Part shown: piece by piece, positions 46,101 to 64,000 of the stretch
Numbering within the stretch: the stretch's first letter is position 1
Layout of the letters: every line of letters starts with the position of its first letter
Source of the DNA: Engraulis encrasicolus
Taxonomy: Eukaryota; Chordata; Actinopteri; Clupeiformes; Engraulidae
Direction of reading: 5' to 3'
NCBI RefSeq assembly: GCF_034702125.1
Contig: NC_085860.1
Span: forward strand, 56,828,976 to 56,892,975
Length of the DNA: 64,000 bases
Notes under the pieces: generated by a model
What the model saw: only the letters and a program-made list of their open reading frames with translations
Told to the model about the DNA's origin: nothing
Database searches by the model: none
Translations under genes and position numbers: made by a program

Positions 46101-49100
46101 ATGGCATCCAAACTCCGTAGAATGATAAAACATGGAATGACTCATGTATACGGTCAAAGTCCTTTTTGTCCATGATGCAAGTTACGCAGTGCTTGAAAAA
46201 TGCTCACAGGACACTATTTTCTGTATATTTAATACATGGGAGGTATAACGACCCAATTATAGAACAATGTAAGCGTGCCAATATGCTACATGTACAGTTG
46301 AGGACGATATTATTAGCCTCCCTCCTGAAATTAGACATTTCTCTTGATTTCTTAGTGAGAATGACCATTATGAACCGTTTCTGTTATTCTTGAAACAATT
46401 ACACTGATGGAGATAATGTCCAATGAGTTGAATTTGCATTTTTCTATCGTTACAATGAGTTTAAACAAAAAAGGGCAAAAATGACAAGGACAAAATTATT
46501 AGCCCCGTGATCATTAATAGTCAATATGACGCCATTTATGAACCAAAACTGACAACAGGCACTTTGATCAGTTGTTACCTAAGTTGGCACATGCCCCACT
46601 AGGGATTTTGGCCCATTTCTTCACTGCAAAGTGTTCTAGCTGGTCCAAATTGCTTGGATGCTGAGCATAGACATTTGCCACAGACTCTCAGTGGGATTGA
46701 GGACTGGACTTTGAGCGGGTCATTCCAGTATCATGGTTTTAGTGTCCTTGAAGAACCTCTGAACTAATTTAAATGTTTACTTTGGGTTACAATGTTGTTG
46801 GAGGACCCAGCAATCCAGATGCAGAGTCCCTGTGTCTGAGACTGAATAACAGTCGAAAAACTTGATGCCCCCACCACTATGTGTAACTGTGGAAACTGCT
46901 TAGTCTCATTAGACCAAAGAAGCATTGGACACCTGCCTAGATGATTGTTATTGACCTGGCCTCACCTGGAGTTTTTATTTCAAGAAAGACAGCTGTTAGG
47001 GCTTGTCATCATATTGGGCTTTGGGGCCATCATCACAGAAGAACCCTTTTACTAAAGGCAGTGCATATCAGAGTGTCATTGAGCTTTGCCTATGAACATT
47101 TGAAAGTCAAAAATGAGTTTTGAAAGTCTCTGCTTTCATCTGATGAGATTCAATTGCACCTGCTTTGATGCATGAATTCTGCTTCTGTCAGGTGAAGAAA
47201 GGGATAGTCCTTAAAACTTTATAACACGGTTTCCACAATTAAACATGTTGGTGGAAGCATCATTCTGTGGCAGCCTCAGCCACAGGAAACCTTGTTTGGG
47301 TGTACGGCACCATAAAAACAGAAGTCTATGATAGAATGTGGAAGGTGACCATGCACAAACATAATCATACAGGAAGCTAAGATCTTCACTGGATCTTTCA
47401 ATAAGATAATAACCCAAAACTTCCATCCAAATTGTTCAAATGTTCTTCAAAGTTACTAAAACCATGATCATGTTGTGGTTCAGATCTCAATCCTTTAGAT
47501 AGTCTTTGAGGATTGCTGAAAATGAATGTCCATCCTCAACATCCATGCAATTTGGATCAGGTTAACTATTTGTAATGAAAAAAATGGGCCAAAATCCCTG
47601 GTAGGGCATGTGCCAACATAGTTAACAACTAATCAAAGTGCCTGATGTCAGTTTTGGTTCATAAATGGCACTCTATTGACTATTAATGATAAGGGGGCTA
47701 ATAATGTTGTCCTTGCCATTTTTACCCTTTTTTGTTTAAACTCATTGTGAAAATGGAAAAAATCCAAATTCAAGTCATTGGACATTATCTCCATAAGTGT
47801 ATTTGTTTCCAGAATAACAGAAACGGTTCATAATGGTCCTTCTCACTGAGAAATAAAGAGAGATGTCTAATTTCAGGAGGGGGGCTTATAATATCATCCT
47901 CAACTGTATATCTGACTCCTCTATCGTAAAAAAAGCTGCATCACAAGATAATCAAGAAGCATTTCTCAATTGATGCCATTTAAGAAGCAGCAGAAAGATA
48001 GTGAATTGAAGTTTCATTGAGGTATCAGTGGAGTAGGACACCCTGACTTTCCCGCGCCAGAGACGCTTTGACTACTAGACTGCCATATTGTGTGTCTAAT
48101 TGGCCGTTTCAGCAATATGCCTCCTTTTATGAAAATGTGAAAGACTTGATGCATATCCAACCATTTACCAAGGTTGAACCTTATACTTTGAAAAGAGAGG
48201 TCACAGAACATTGTATGTTGGCATGGCTACAGTCATTCACACAGAAATGAACTAGACAAGACAAGACACGTATGTTGGGGGCTGGGTAGCTGTTAATGTT
48301 AGTCCTGTGCTGTTGAGTAAGGCTAAGGATGAAGGATTTCCTGTATCTATTTGCAATCTTGAAAGTATAATTTCAGAAAAGCCCAACATTAAGGTATACA
48401 AGTAACAATGCTGCAAAATGGTAATGCAATTCTCGACTAGGACTTTTAACCCTGAACATTTTGGATATGACCTACTCTGGTAAATAAACACTATGTTCAC
48501 ATGCTGACTAAAATACTTTTTTGTAGGAAAATTTGTCGCAATTGCAAATGTGGCCTTGCGGATCATGACGTGCAGATGGAATCAGCTGAGAATAAGAAGG
48601 TGGGTAGGCTGTTTGCAGACACCAAGTACACCGGTCTCATTGACAAACTGAAGACTGGTGGACCCTATGCTGCCGAGAAAAGCCATCAAGTCCGTCCTCC
48701 AAGCACATTCGCCAAGACATGGCAAAACACGGCACGGGCAGACATAGCACAGGCATTCACTGCACACCTAGACCCCGCCCGGCCAGACCCCTCTCGCCAA
48801 GACCCTTCTCGCCAAGACCCTTCTCGCCAAGACCCCTCTCGTCAAGACCCCTCTCGCCAAGACCCCTCTCGTCAAGACCCCTCTCGTCAAGACCCTGCAG
48901 GGCCAGGTGTGGCACGGCAACACACAGCAAGCCAAGATGCGGCACGCCCAGGCTCCACACGCCAAGACCCTGCACGGCCAGACCCCTCACGCCCAGATGC
49001 CGCACCCCAAGACGCGGCACGGCCAATCGCCGCACGCCAAGATGTGGTACGGCCAGACACTGCAAAAATGGCCACTTTAGAGTGGACACCACCCGTGACA

Positions 49101-49166
49101 AATAAGCATCTGGTAAGATTTGACCCTGGATTACAATGTTTTTAGATGGAACACGCACACACGCAA

Positions 49167-49218
<52 letters not shown>

Positions 49219-52200
49219 ATTGTGTAAAAACACAAGATACTGCTGGTACGCATAACAGACTGTATTTACCAGCAAGAAAAGACAGTCGAAAAGAACTGAG
49301 AACCCCGGGTTTGGTGTTAAACACTTAAAGCCCTGTTTTCAGATCATTTGTAATGGAAAAAAAGACACCTGCTGCTATTCTTCATTACTGTGGTAGCACG
49401 TCTCTAGCCTGGCTGACCTCGCCAGACGTAGCTTCATTTAAAAATAAATGATCCCCAAATCGTTTTTTTGAATGTCATGACCAAAAGCTCACAATTGGGT
49501 AAAATAGGATAAGCATTTCAAATTCCAACAGAGTTCACCCTTCCCTCCACTAAGTTTTTTGAATCTGGCTGTCTGAGACCCTCTGCATGAGTGAAATTAC
49601 AGTATAGTAAGGATATGCTAAGACTAGGCAGGTTAGCGCAACAACCCACTGCCAAAACACCTTCCTCTGCAACGGAAGCCCCGAAACAGTCATTCTTTTA
49701 AAACCTATTAAACTAAAACAGTTAAGTGTAACGCAATGCCACGTAATGTTTTCCTTTTTTTTTTAAAATGACCGCCACAGGTGACGGCCTATATACAGCT
49801 GCTACCTCCTGAGAGGCGGCCCATTGCGGGCACCGCTGGCGCTGAGTATCGCAAGCAGCAGATGGCCAGGCAGCTTCCTGAGCATGACCAGGAGCCGTCC
49901 TGCTGCCACGACCTTTCTCCGGGAGAGGTGAAGGTCATGCAGCAGTATGTGAAGAAGTGCAAAACTGAGGCTCTCGGTATGGGGGACCTCAAACTACCAG
50001 AGGAAATGGCTGCCGTGGCTGCACAGGCGGAAGGAGGAGGGGAGGCAACAAGCGGTCCTGGAACCGACACCAAAAATGCAAAGGGGCCTGACGGTGGACC
50101 AGAACAAGGTTCTAGAGGGACCATCTCTAAAATTGGATCAGCTGGTGGGCCAAAGAATATAGGCTCTGTACCCAGGAATTATGTGAGTACAATTTGATAC
50201 ATTTTGAAAATCCACTCTGAGACCCACTATTTGAACATCTTTTATGGATTATGGATTATTATATATATACTGGAGTTTCTGAGGAGTTTGCTATTAGTAA
50301 GAAGGCGTGAGCCAAAATCCAGGTCTTACGGGGGTTTCCGAATTGTTCCTTTCAAATTATAATTTTGGTATGTGAAAAACAAAAGCCATTTTTTAGAAAT
50401 AATTTGCAATAACAGCATTGATCTTTTCCTCCATATGACAGTTGTGCAACCAGTGCCAGCAGCCAATGAAAGAGGGGGAGCCAGCCGTGTATGCTGACCG
50501 CGCAGGGTATGAAAAGCTGTGCTGCCTCACAAAGGCAAACAAAACATCAATACAAATCATCAATTTTTGGTCAAAAATGAGTGAATGTCATTTTGGGATA
50601 TTTCAGACCTCCTTTATCATGTAAAGAAAGAAATGTAGTGTTTTTAATGACAAAGTAAAGCAAATAGGAAGTTAAGGCCTTTTGCCTTTGCACTGCTCCT
50701 TATTTTTGGGACAAGATTCAAAGGTAGAGTGCCTTAATTTCATAAATATAACTTTTTTATTCAATTTTGATGATACTCTCTTTAACTTAGACCTTGCTTA
50801 TGCTTTCTTATAAAAGGTATGAAAAGCTGTGGCATCCCGCGTGCTTCGTGTGTTGCACCTGCACCGAGTTGTTGGTGGACATGATTTACTTCTGGAAGAA
50901 GGACAAGCTTTACTGTGGTCGCCATTATGGGGAGAGTGAAAAGCCCCGGTGCGGAGGATGTGATGAAGTCAGTGGCCTTTTATTCATTTATGTATTTCAT
51001 TATGCATTATCAAAGTGGGCCATTATATACTTTGTATATTTGATCACATTTTCAGTTTAAATGTTTAGGGCAATTTACTAGACGATTTCACGTTAATGTA
51101 CTTATGTACATTTAATGTACATAGGACTGTTACTGGGTCCTGTCTTGTACTTTAATGTCAGTCTTGTCAGGCCTGTGCATGTCTATATTTTTGTCTTTGC
51201 ATGGGATGGAGAGAAACGTAATTTCAATCTCCTTTTATGACCTGTGTGCATTTGAAGAGGCTGACTCAACTTGACTTGACTTGTGATGCATTTGTGTATT
51301 ACAGTTGATCTTCAGTAACGAGTATACTCAAGCAGAGAACCAAAACTGGCACTTAAAGCATTTCTGCTGTTATGACTGCGACTGTGTCCTGGCTGGGCAG
51401 ACCTATGTCATGGAGGACATCCATCCTGTCTGTGAGACCTGCTACATGAAGAATCATGCTGTGGTGAGGAACTGAACTACCTCTCGTCAAAGTCCCTAGT
51501 ACAGGCCAGGTGGGGGGGTGTTAATTTCGAGCCCGGCTGCAAATTATTATAGCATTTGCATTGGCTACTTTTGGATGGACAAAAAGATGACAAAAAGTCG
51601 AATACAGTATCTGTGTTGTCCTTTATGTAGAAGCATCAGCAGATTGTAAAGAAAAAAAGAGTGCTTTTGCAAAGAGGAGTGAACAAATATTGGCACATCA
51701 ACATGTGCCACGCAGATAGACTCTTACCCAAAAAAAGACTGATACTGTTTTCAGGCTGACCAGAAAGGTGCTGGTGCCCACAGTAATGTTGGACCGTAAG
51801 TGCTTAATTGCGAACTATCCGCATTCATACCAGCTCTGAACTTTTCTGCACGTGACTGTGTGTTACCCCGATAAACCTGCTGATGTCCACGATGTCATCA
51901 CGGTTTGCAGAGGAAAGCCAAATCTTTTTTGGTTCGCATTGCAAAGCAACTTTCTGGTTTGTGAACGCTAAGATCGGCAGCGTGAACAGCTGGCCGGTTC
52001 GCTACTAGGTGCGAAAATGGGCACCGGCACGGTTTTCAGTCAGCCTGAATGCGCCATGTGTGCTGTAATTAAAGCTAGAGGTGCTGCAACAAAGTATTAG
52101 TTGAAGGGTGTGCATATTATGCAACCATGTTAATGTAAGATTTTTATTTTCTATTTTTGTGAAGCACAGGTGAGTTTGTTTCTCAATTGCATTGCACATG

Positions 52201-52549
52201 TTAATGCCTTAGATTGAAGGTGAAAAATAGTAATGAAACAATTTATCTTCCTGTCATTGTTTACACCACAAAAACCTTCCATTTGAACAGAGGTGTGTAG
52301 ACTTTTATAGGCACTGTATTTATGTACTTACTTACTTATTTACTTATCTTTTCTTTTCAGAAATGTGTGGCATGTGACCTCCCCATTGAACCTGAAGCGC
52401 AGCGTGTGTCCTTTGGAGACAGCCACTGGCATGCGGAGCCACAGTGTTTTCAATGTGGTGGTTGTTCCAAGTGCCTCATTGGCCAACGCTTCATGGTTGT
52501 CAAAAACAAGCTCTGTTGCTCTGTTGAGTGCAAGAAAGCCTGTCTGTAG
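43188..52549 (+). CDS. tes: Testin (PET-LIM scaffold), eight exons, 554 aa
   Basis: The exons are 43188-43214, 44567-44652, 48527-49112, 49781-50182, 50442-50506, 50817-50967, 51305-51463 and 52361-52549 (TAG). They sum to 1665 nt in frame with GT/AG junctions. Testin is a focal-adhesion and stress-fibre scaffold that binds zyxin, Mena/VASP and actin-associated proteins. Seen in order: an N-terminal cysteine-rich part ([26 protein letters not shown]); a long RQDPS-type repeat (about residues 110-216); the PET domain (exon 4, about 234-340, [19 protein letters not shown]); and three LIM domains. LIM1 starts CNQC at 369, LIM2 is [15 protein letters not shown], and LIM3 starts [10 protein letters not shown]. 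The protein ends [10 protein letters not shown]. Human testin is 421 aa; the excess is almost wholly the repeat plus a Gly-rich linker after PET. Confidence 0.95.
43722..43877. mobile_element. hAT-type MITE in tes intron 1
   Basis: The ends CAGGGCCGCTGACAG and CTGTCGGCTTCCCTG are inverted, and GGGCCC blocks fill the interior. It is related to the 1290-1399 element. No clean target duplication is seen. Confidence 0.6.
43977..44209. mobile_element. Foldback MITE in tes intron 1
   Basis: GGGTCAAAGACGTCCAAAAA at the left pairs with the right end ending GACATCTTTGACCC. Arms of about 75 bp are near-perfect inverted copies around a 75-bp AT-rich middle. Confidence 0.82.
44725..44812 (-). mobile_element. 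tRNA-derived SINE (family B), partial, minus strand
   Basis: On the minus strand, GGACCTGGGTTCCATTCCAG (decayed B box) is followed by family-B body text. It directly adjoins the family-A SINE at 44814. Confidence 0.55.
44814..45136 (+). mobile_element. tRNA-derived SINE (family A), near full length
   Basis: The head, B box (GTTCGACTCC), body and tail match the 31965 copy throughout, with scattered substitutions. It lies in tes intron 2. Confidence 0.85.
45311..45548. mobile_element. hAT MITE with perfect target duplication
   Basis: The ends CAGGGTCAGATTAAG and TAATACGACCTTG are flanked by exact GCCCCCTG duplications (45303-45310 and 45549-45556). It is the same family as 12912-13183. Confidence 0.85.
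46295..47906 (+). mobile_element. Tc1-like transposon, full length but dead
   Basis: The termini CAGTTGAGGACGATATTATT and its near-complement are flanked by TA. The length of 1612 bp is typical of intact Tc1 elements. The interior has transposase traces on the plus strand but no long frame. It lies in tes intron 2. Confidence 0.85.
46780..47540 (+). pseudogene. Tc1 transposase pseudogene
   Basis: Fragments recognisable in different plus-strand frames include a GGSIIL block near 47250, a degenerate QDNNPK-like block near 47405 and DLNPLDSL near 47490. Frameshifts and stops separate them. The borders are approximate. Confidence 0.6.
48786..48900. repeat. tes: 15-bp coding minisatellite in tes exon 3
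   Basis: The unit GACCCCTCTCGCCAA repeats about seven times in a row with one- or two-base variants and encodes DPSRQ. More degenerate five-residue units extend the pattern on both sides (about 48745-49065). The unit length is a multiple of three, so the frame is kept. Confidence 0.95.
49172..49216. repeat. (AC)n microsatellite in tes intron 3
   Basis: A pure AC run of about 45 bp, about 60 bp after the exon 3 donor. Confidence 0.95.
52075..52316. mobile_element. 3'-end fragment of the 35631-type Tc1 element
   Basis: The right half of the 35631-36878 family is recognisable: GGTGCTGCAACAAAGTATTA, TATGCAACCATGTTAAT, and the terminus TATAGGCACTG followed by TA. The left end is missing. It ends 44 bp before the last tes exon. 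Confidence 0.8.
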
Positions 52550-52870
52550 GCCACTCTCACTGTAAGGTTTCCCCAAGTCATTTACAGCCTTAAAAAGTGC
52601 TTTTCCTACTGAATTGTAAGATTATACCAGTATATACCCAGTACTTTTTTTGGTACAGTATCTGCTGGTTTCTCAGTAACTAACTGCAATATAATATAAC
52701 AGTTAGTGGTGTCTGATTTCATGTGTACATTCCAAGGGGTATGAACTACTCCAACCCTGATGGGTTCAGTTTCAGTTAATGTCAGCCCTAAGTCATTAAA
52801 TAGTGGCACCACGTATCATACATTACGCACCTTTTTGCTTTAAGTATTTTTTTTTACTTTGAAATTGTTA

Positions 52871-52876
52871 ATTAAA
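52871..52876 (+). promoter_or_regulatory. tes: tes polyadenylation signal (candidate)
   Basis: ATTAAA, the common variant hexamer, lies 322 bp after the tes stop. Another ATTAAA near 52796 is an alternative. Confidence 0.35.
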
Positions 52877-52977
52877 ATGAGTATGCATTAAAAACGGTGA
52901 TATAATGGTTATTTTTATCAAGTACTTGTGCCACCACTTATGAAATACCGCCCTTGTCAGTCTACTCCAGTGGTTGT

Positions 52978-53299
52978 TAACCTGGGGTGCGGGCACCCCC
53001 TGGGGGTGCACAAGAGATTTCAGGGGGTGCACGGCATTTTGTTTGTTTTAAGGTTGTGACCAAAATTCTGATAGCAAACACTATGATTAGCCCAAATCAA
53101 AACCAAATTAAAAGATGTTTGGTCCCCATGTAAAGCCATTAGGGTTTTGATCAATGTCTCAAGCAATTAACATTGTAATTAATCACTTAAATAATTTTTA
53201 GTGCGTATATACGTGTAGAAGTTTGGATGGGGGGTGCGTGGCTTGTCTTGGGCACAGGTAAGGGGATGCTTTAAGAAAAAAAAAGGGCAAGAACCACTG
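52978..53299. mobile_element. hAT MITE between tes and carboxypeptidase
   Basis: The ends CAGTGGTTGTTAACC and CAAGAACCACTG are inverted. The flanks GTCTACTC and GTCTACTA match at seven of eight bases. Confidence 0.82.
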
Positions 53300-53450
53300 G
53301 TCTACTAGACGCTGTTTGCGGGGTTAATGCTGTTACAGAACAATCCTACCATCAGGGGCACAGTTTGACTTTCCCCCCTACTTTGTAGCATGCACACACA
53401 AAAAAAGTAAACACACAAAAAAGAGTATTTCACATTTGTTGCACATTTTC

Positions 53451-53456
53451 TTTAAT
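53451..53456 (-). promoter_or_regulatory. Carboxypeptidase polyadenylation signal (candidate)
   Basis: ATTAAA on the minus strand lies about 36 bp after the stop codon. This fits the short 3' UTRs of digestive-enzyme transcripts. Confidence 0.45.
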
Positions 53457-53491
53457 TTAGCTAATTCAATTTTCCAGTGTTTGTTTCTTCT

Positions 53492-61287
<7,796 letters not shown>

Positions 61288-61447
61288 TCCTTTGTGGATT
61301 GGTAGTCACTGGTTTTTGACACTGTGCGGATGTCTATTTATTTCACAAAGATGTGGTCACATGACTGTAAGGAAAATTATCAAGTTGAATTGGTATACAT
61401 TTGGACAAGTAGGCCTAAGTCCTGCTGCTGTTTTCCCCACATATCTT

Positions 61448-61504
61448 CTATTTATAGTATGGGAACTGATAGGGGGGCAACACCTGCATTTGAAAACAGT
61501 TTCC
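61448..61504. promoter_or_regulatory. Candidate carboxypeptidase promoter: TATA and PTF1-like sites
   Basis: On the minus strand TATAAATAG lies at 61456-61448, about 165 bp upstream of the start codon. Just beyond it an E-box CACCTG (61481-61486) and a TTTCC box (61500-61504) stand in the order and approximate spacing of the bipartite site bound by the pancreatic factor PTF1. An AT-rich AATAAATAG at 61342-61334 is an alternative TATA element with a shorter leader. Confidence 0.4.
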
Positions 61505-62074
61505 ATGTCAAGAAAAATATACAAAACACATTGAAGTTTGTAATCATAAACATTGTCTCTCACGGAACAATTGGTAGTAGGGACAGGCAGGACTCCACAC
61601 CTCAATATTGGCCTGTTGTCGTGTGATTTTTTAGAGCTAATTTTTACTTGATTGTAGTGAAGGGCCATTTGTTTTCAGGGCTTGTCGGGCACACGCAGAC
61701 ACCGTTCTTAGGTTGCTGTTCGTGCTGTCCTTAAGATCAGAATGAGTGGCATCATGGTAAAATCTGCAGCAACAGGACAAAACAAATCACATAATGATTA
61801 ATGGGAAATACTTATTTCCAGGTGAAAAATTGCAGATCTTTTTATCCTCCCAAGGATACAATGCATTGGAATCTGCTACACAAAGAACGTAGTATTTTTT
61901 TTCCCACAATATAAACCAATTGTTTTTTTAAAATGTTTTTCAGATATTCCTGGAAATCACAAAAAACATGATGAAATGTGATGAAGTGTGTTTTGTCAGT
62001 TTATGAGTTTGTGAGTTTATAGATAAGTTAAGTAGGCCTACGTGTATTGATTTTTTGGCAGGGGGAGGCGGGGG

Positions 62075-62240
62075 GCGTTAAGTCTTTTATCAGGACAGGA
62101 CAGTGCGAGCGTGTGGTAAATGAGTGGGAGAGAGAGAGGGAAAGGATCAGCAGAGGACCTCTGGCCGGAATCAAATCCGTTATCACCACTGTAATGGTAC
62201 GGTGTCTTAGCTCATTGAGCCACTGTGCCACCAAGCACAA
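62075..62240 (-). mobile_element. tRNA-derived SINE (family B), minus strand
   Basis: On the minus strand GTGGCTCAATGAGCTAAGAC (A-box region) and GGATTTGATTCC (B box) precede the TCTCTCTCCCACTCATTTAC tail. Confidence 0.7.
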
Positions 62241-63245
62241 CCATTTCCCAGTGTCCCCATTCTACTACATTCCAGCTGCTCACAGGGCCATTTGCATGGG
62301 TCATTTTAACTGGGGATGCTCGCATGACAACACCTTGGAGTGCTGATGCCTGCTTTTGTGCTGGTTGGATCAAATTTGGCATTTTTTTTAAATAGAATTT
62401 TTTGTTTTTTCAGTAATAACACTAGCTAACTACCTCATTAGGTACAATGGAATAACTGGTGTAACCACTATGTAATATCATGTGCTAGTGTTATACTTAC
62501 ACTATAAATTTGGCCACCTCTGCCATTTTCTGACTGTCGATGTTTCACCTAATGTCTGTGCTGACCAGGCACATTATAGCTGACCAGTGTAACATGGGTG
62601 CAATATACTGAGTCCCAGAGGAATTAATCCCAGAGGAAATTAAGGTGTTAGTATACATAGGCCTACATGATACACAAGCCATTACACATAGTATTGTTTA
62701 TATGGTTAAACATATGATTTTGGGTAGATATTTAGCCTGACATTTTAAACATGATCCTTGATTAATGTTTCACCTCATATTCGCACAGTTTTAGGACGTT
62801 TTTTGGCAGAGTTGGTGTGTGTTCTTTATAGATTTGCATGGACTGAAGAACACAGGTCTACCTACACAAGATGGAGGCTGTGCTTGCCATTTCCCAGTGC
62901 TGTCGCAAATTGCTGTGACACCGGCAGTCTTGTGTTCTACCTCTATGGCCCACAATCTTGTCACGAGGTCATGCAAGGCCAAGGGTTAGGCTATGAGTCA
63001 CATGATGACGGCAGGTGAGCTGCATCCAATGGGTTGGTTGCACCATGTAGAATGCTTAACTTTGATTACATTACAGAAGTGATATCATTGCGACATTTGA
63101 ATGCACCTTGTGAACTCAGACAATTGTTTGAGAGAACGCTGGCAAAAGGCTATGCTTAAAGTGTGTCACTTTAGTGGGCTACTACTAGCCTACTTACTAC
63201 TGTGGGTGCATATTAAAAGCTGAAAATATGAGACTTCTGGAACCG
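62241..63245. other. Intergenic stretch, no recognised feature
   Basis: AT-rich upstream flank of the carboxypeptidase gene. No exon or classified repeat is recognised. Confidence 0.4.
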
Positions 63246-63269
63246 TGTGTGTGTGTGTGTTTGTGTTTA

Positions 63270-64000
63270 GGAGGGAGACCTACCTCCTACCTTGGCAGTC
63301 TGCTCTCCTCCAAAGCTGACATAGACTCTGAGGTCAACCACCGTCTGAGCTGTGCCTGTGGAGCTTATGCCAAACTCAGAAAAAGAGTCTTTGATGACAG
63401 AGACCTGAGACCCCAAACTAAGATCCTGGTTTACAAGGCTGTAGTTCTTCCCTCCCTGTTGTATGGAGCAGAAACCTGGACCACATACAGCAGACACCTA
63501 AAATCACTAGAACAATTCCATCAACGGTCCCTGCGTAAAATCCTGAAGATCAACTGGCAGGACAAACGCACCAACATCAGTATCCTGGAGGAGGCTAATG
63601 TACCCAGCATTACAACTATCATAATGAAGCACCAACTCCGCTGGACAGGCCACGTCATCCGCATGCCAGACACCCGTCTCCCAAAGCAGATCTTGTACTC
63701 CCAACTGAAAGAGGGTCAGCGTGTCCCTGGTGGTCCAAAGAAACGCTACAAAGACAACATCAAAACCAACTTAAAGAAATTCCATATACCATCTAATAAC
63801 TGGGAGGACCTTGCCAGGGACAGACATAGCTGGAGGAAAGCATTGCATGAGGGTGCAGCACAACATGAAAACGAACTCCACCATGCCACACAAGCAAAGC
63901 GACAACGCCGTAAGGATCACATGGAAAAGGCTGCATCAATACCCACCACCTCTACTTTCCCCTGCCCAAACTGCACCAAGATATGTGGATCAAGGATTGG
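63270..64000 (+). mobile_element. LINE, 5'-truncated ORF2 C-terminus, open at window end
   Basis: An uninterrupted plus-strand frame begins near 63276 (YLGSLLSSKADIDSEV) and continues to the last base. It contains the post-palm RT region typical of non-LTR elements (KAVVLPSLLYGAETW, RWTGHVIRMPDTRLPK), a basic linker and the beginning of a C-terminal zinc-finger motif CPNCTKICGSRIG. A start codon and the catalytic YADD region are absent, so it is 5' truncated. It has no stops over about 240 codons, which suggests a fairly young copy. Confidence 0.85.

Noticed and set aside
48719..49275. Long alternative frames on both strands across tes exon 3
   Set aside because: A 15-bp repeat unit keeps all frames open. 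Only the plus frame continuous with flanking testin residues is supported.
62758..63018. 86-codon plus-strand frame near the right edge
   Set aside because: No family recognised and no neighbouring exon. Its length is within chance expectation.

Overview
The window is vertebrate nuclear DNA from a ray-finned (teleost) fish. It has widely spaced exons with GT/AG introns, four recognisable vertebrate protein genes, long GT, GA and CT microsatellites, tRNA-derived SINEs, many small hAT-type and Tc1-type elements, and a Ty3/Gypsy LTR element. The 7-mer AGGCCTA recurs at high density. From memory this is reminiscent of herring-like (clupeiform) genomes, but that placement is only inference.

Layout. 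Positions 1-10.8 kb hold no recognisable gene: microsatellites, a 1.46-kb foldback element (1810-3266), a SINE, and hAT and Tc1 fragments. cav1 (caveolin-1, + strand, three coding exons, 181 aa) runs 10855-16422. snupn (snurportin-1, - strand, eight coding exons, 365 aa) runs 37952-19711 and is convergent with cav1. Its probable 5' non-coding exon is near 39.4-39.5 kb. The last snupn intron (8.9 kb) is a stack of transposons: a foldback element containing a hAT element, a degenerate Ty3/Gypsy element with two LTRs, and another hAT element. tes (testin, + strand, eight exons, 554 aa) runs 43188-52549 and is divergent from snupn. A pancreatic-type carboxypeptidase A gene (- strand, eleven coding exons, 421 aa) runs 61287-53492 and is convergent with tes. 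The right edge carries the 3' coding end of a non-LTR retrotransposon (LINE), open at the window end.

The genes are not an operon. They are separate vertebrate genes: caveolar coat, m3G-cap snRNP import, focal-adhesion LIM scaffold and digestive protease. cav1 and tes are neighbours in other vertebrates too. Here snupn sits between them, and no cav2 lies in that interval.

Most notable: tes exon 3 contains a 15-bp coding minisatellite that adds about 110 residues of RQDPS-type repeat between the N-terminal cysteine-rich part and the PET domain. Intron 5 of tes begins with the same 15 bp that begins exon 6. A Tc1 element at 35631-36878 is a head-to-head duplication of its own 3' half. An insertion chronology can be read from target-site duplications, including a perfect 8-bp duplication around a foldback element that was later split by a hAT element.
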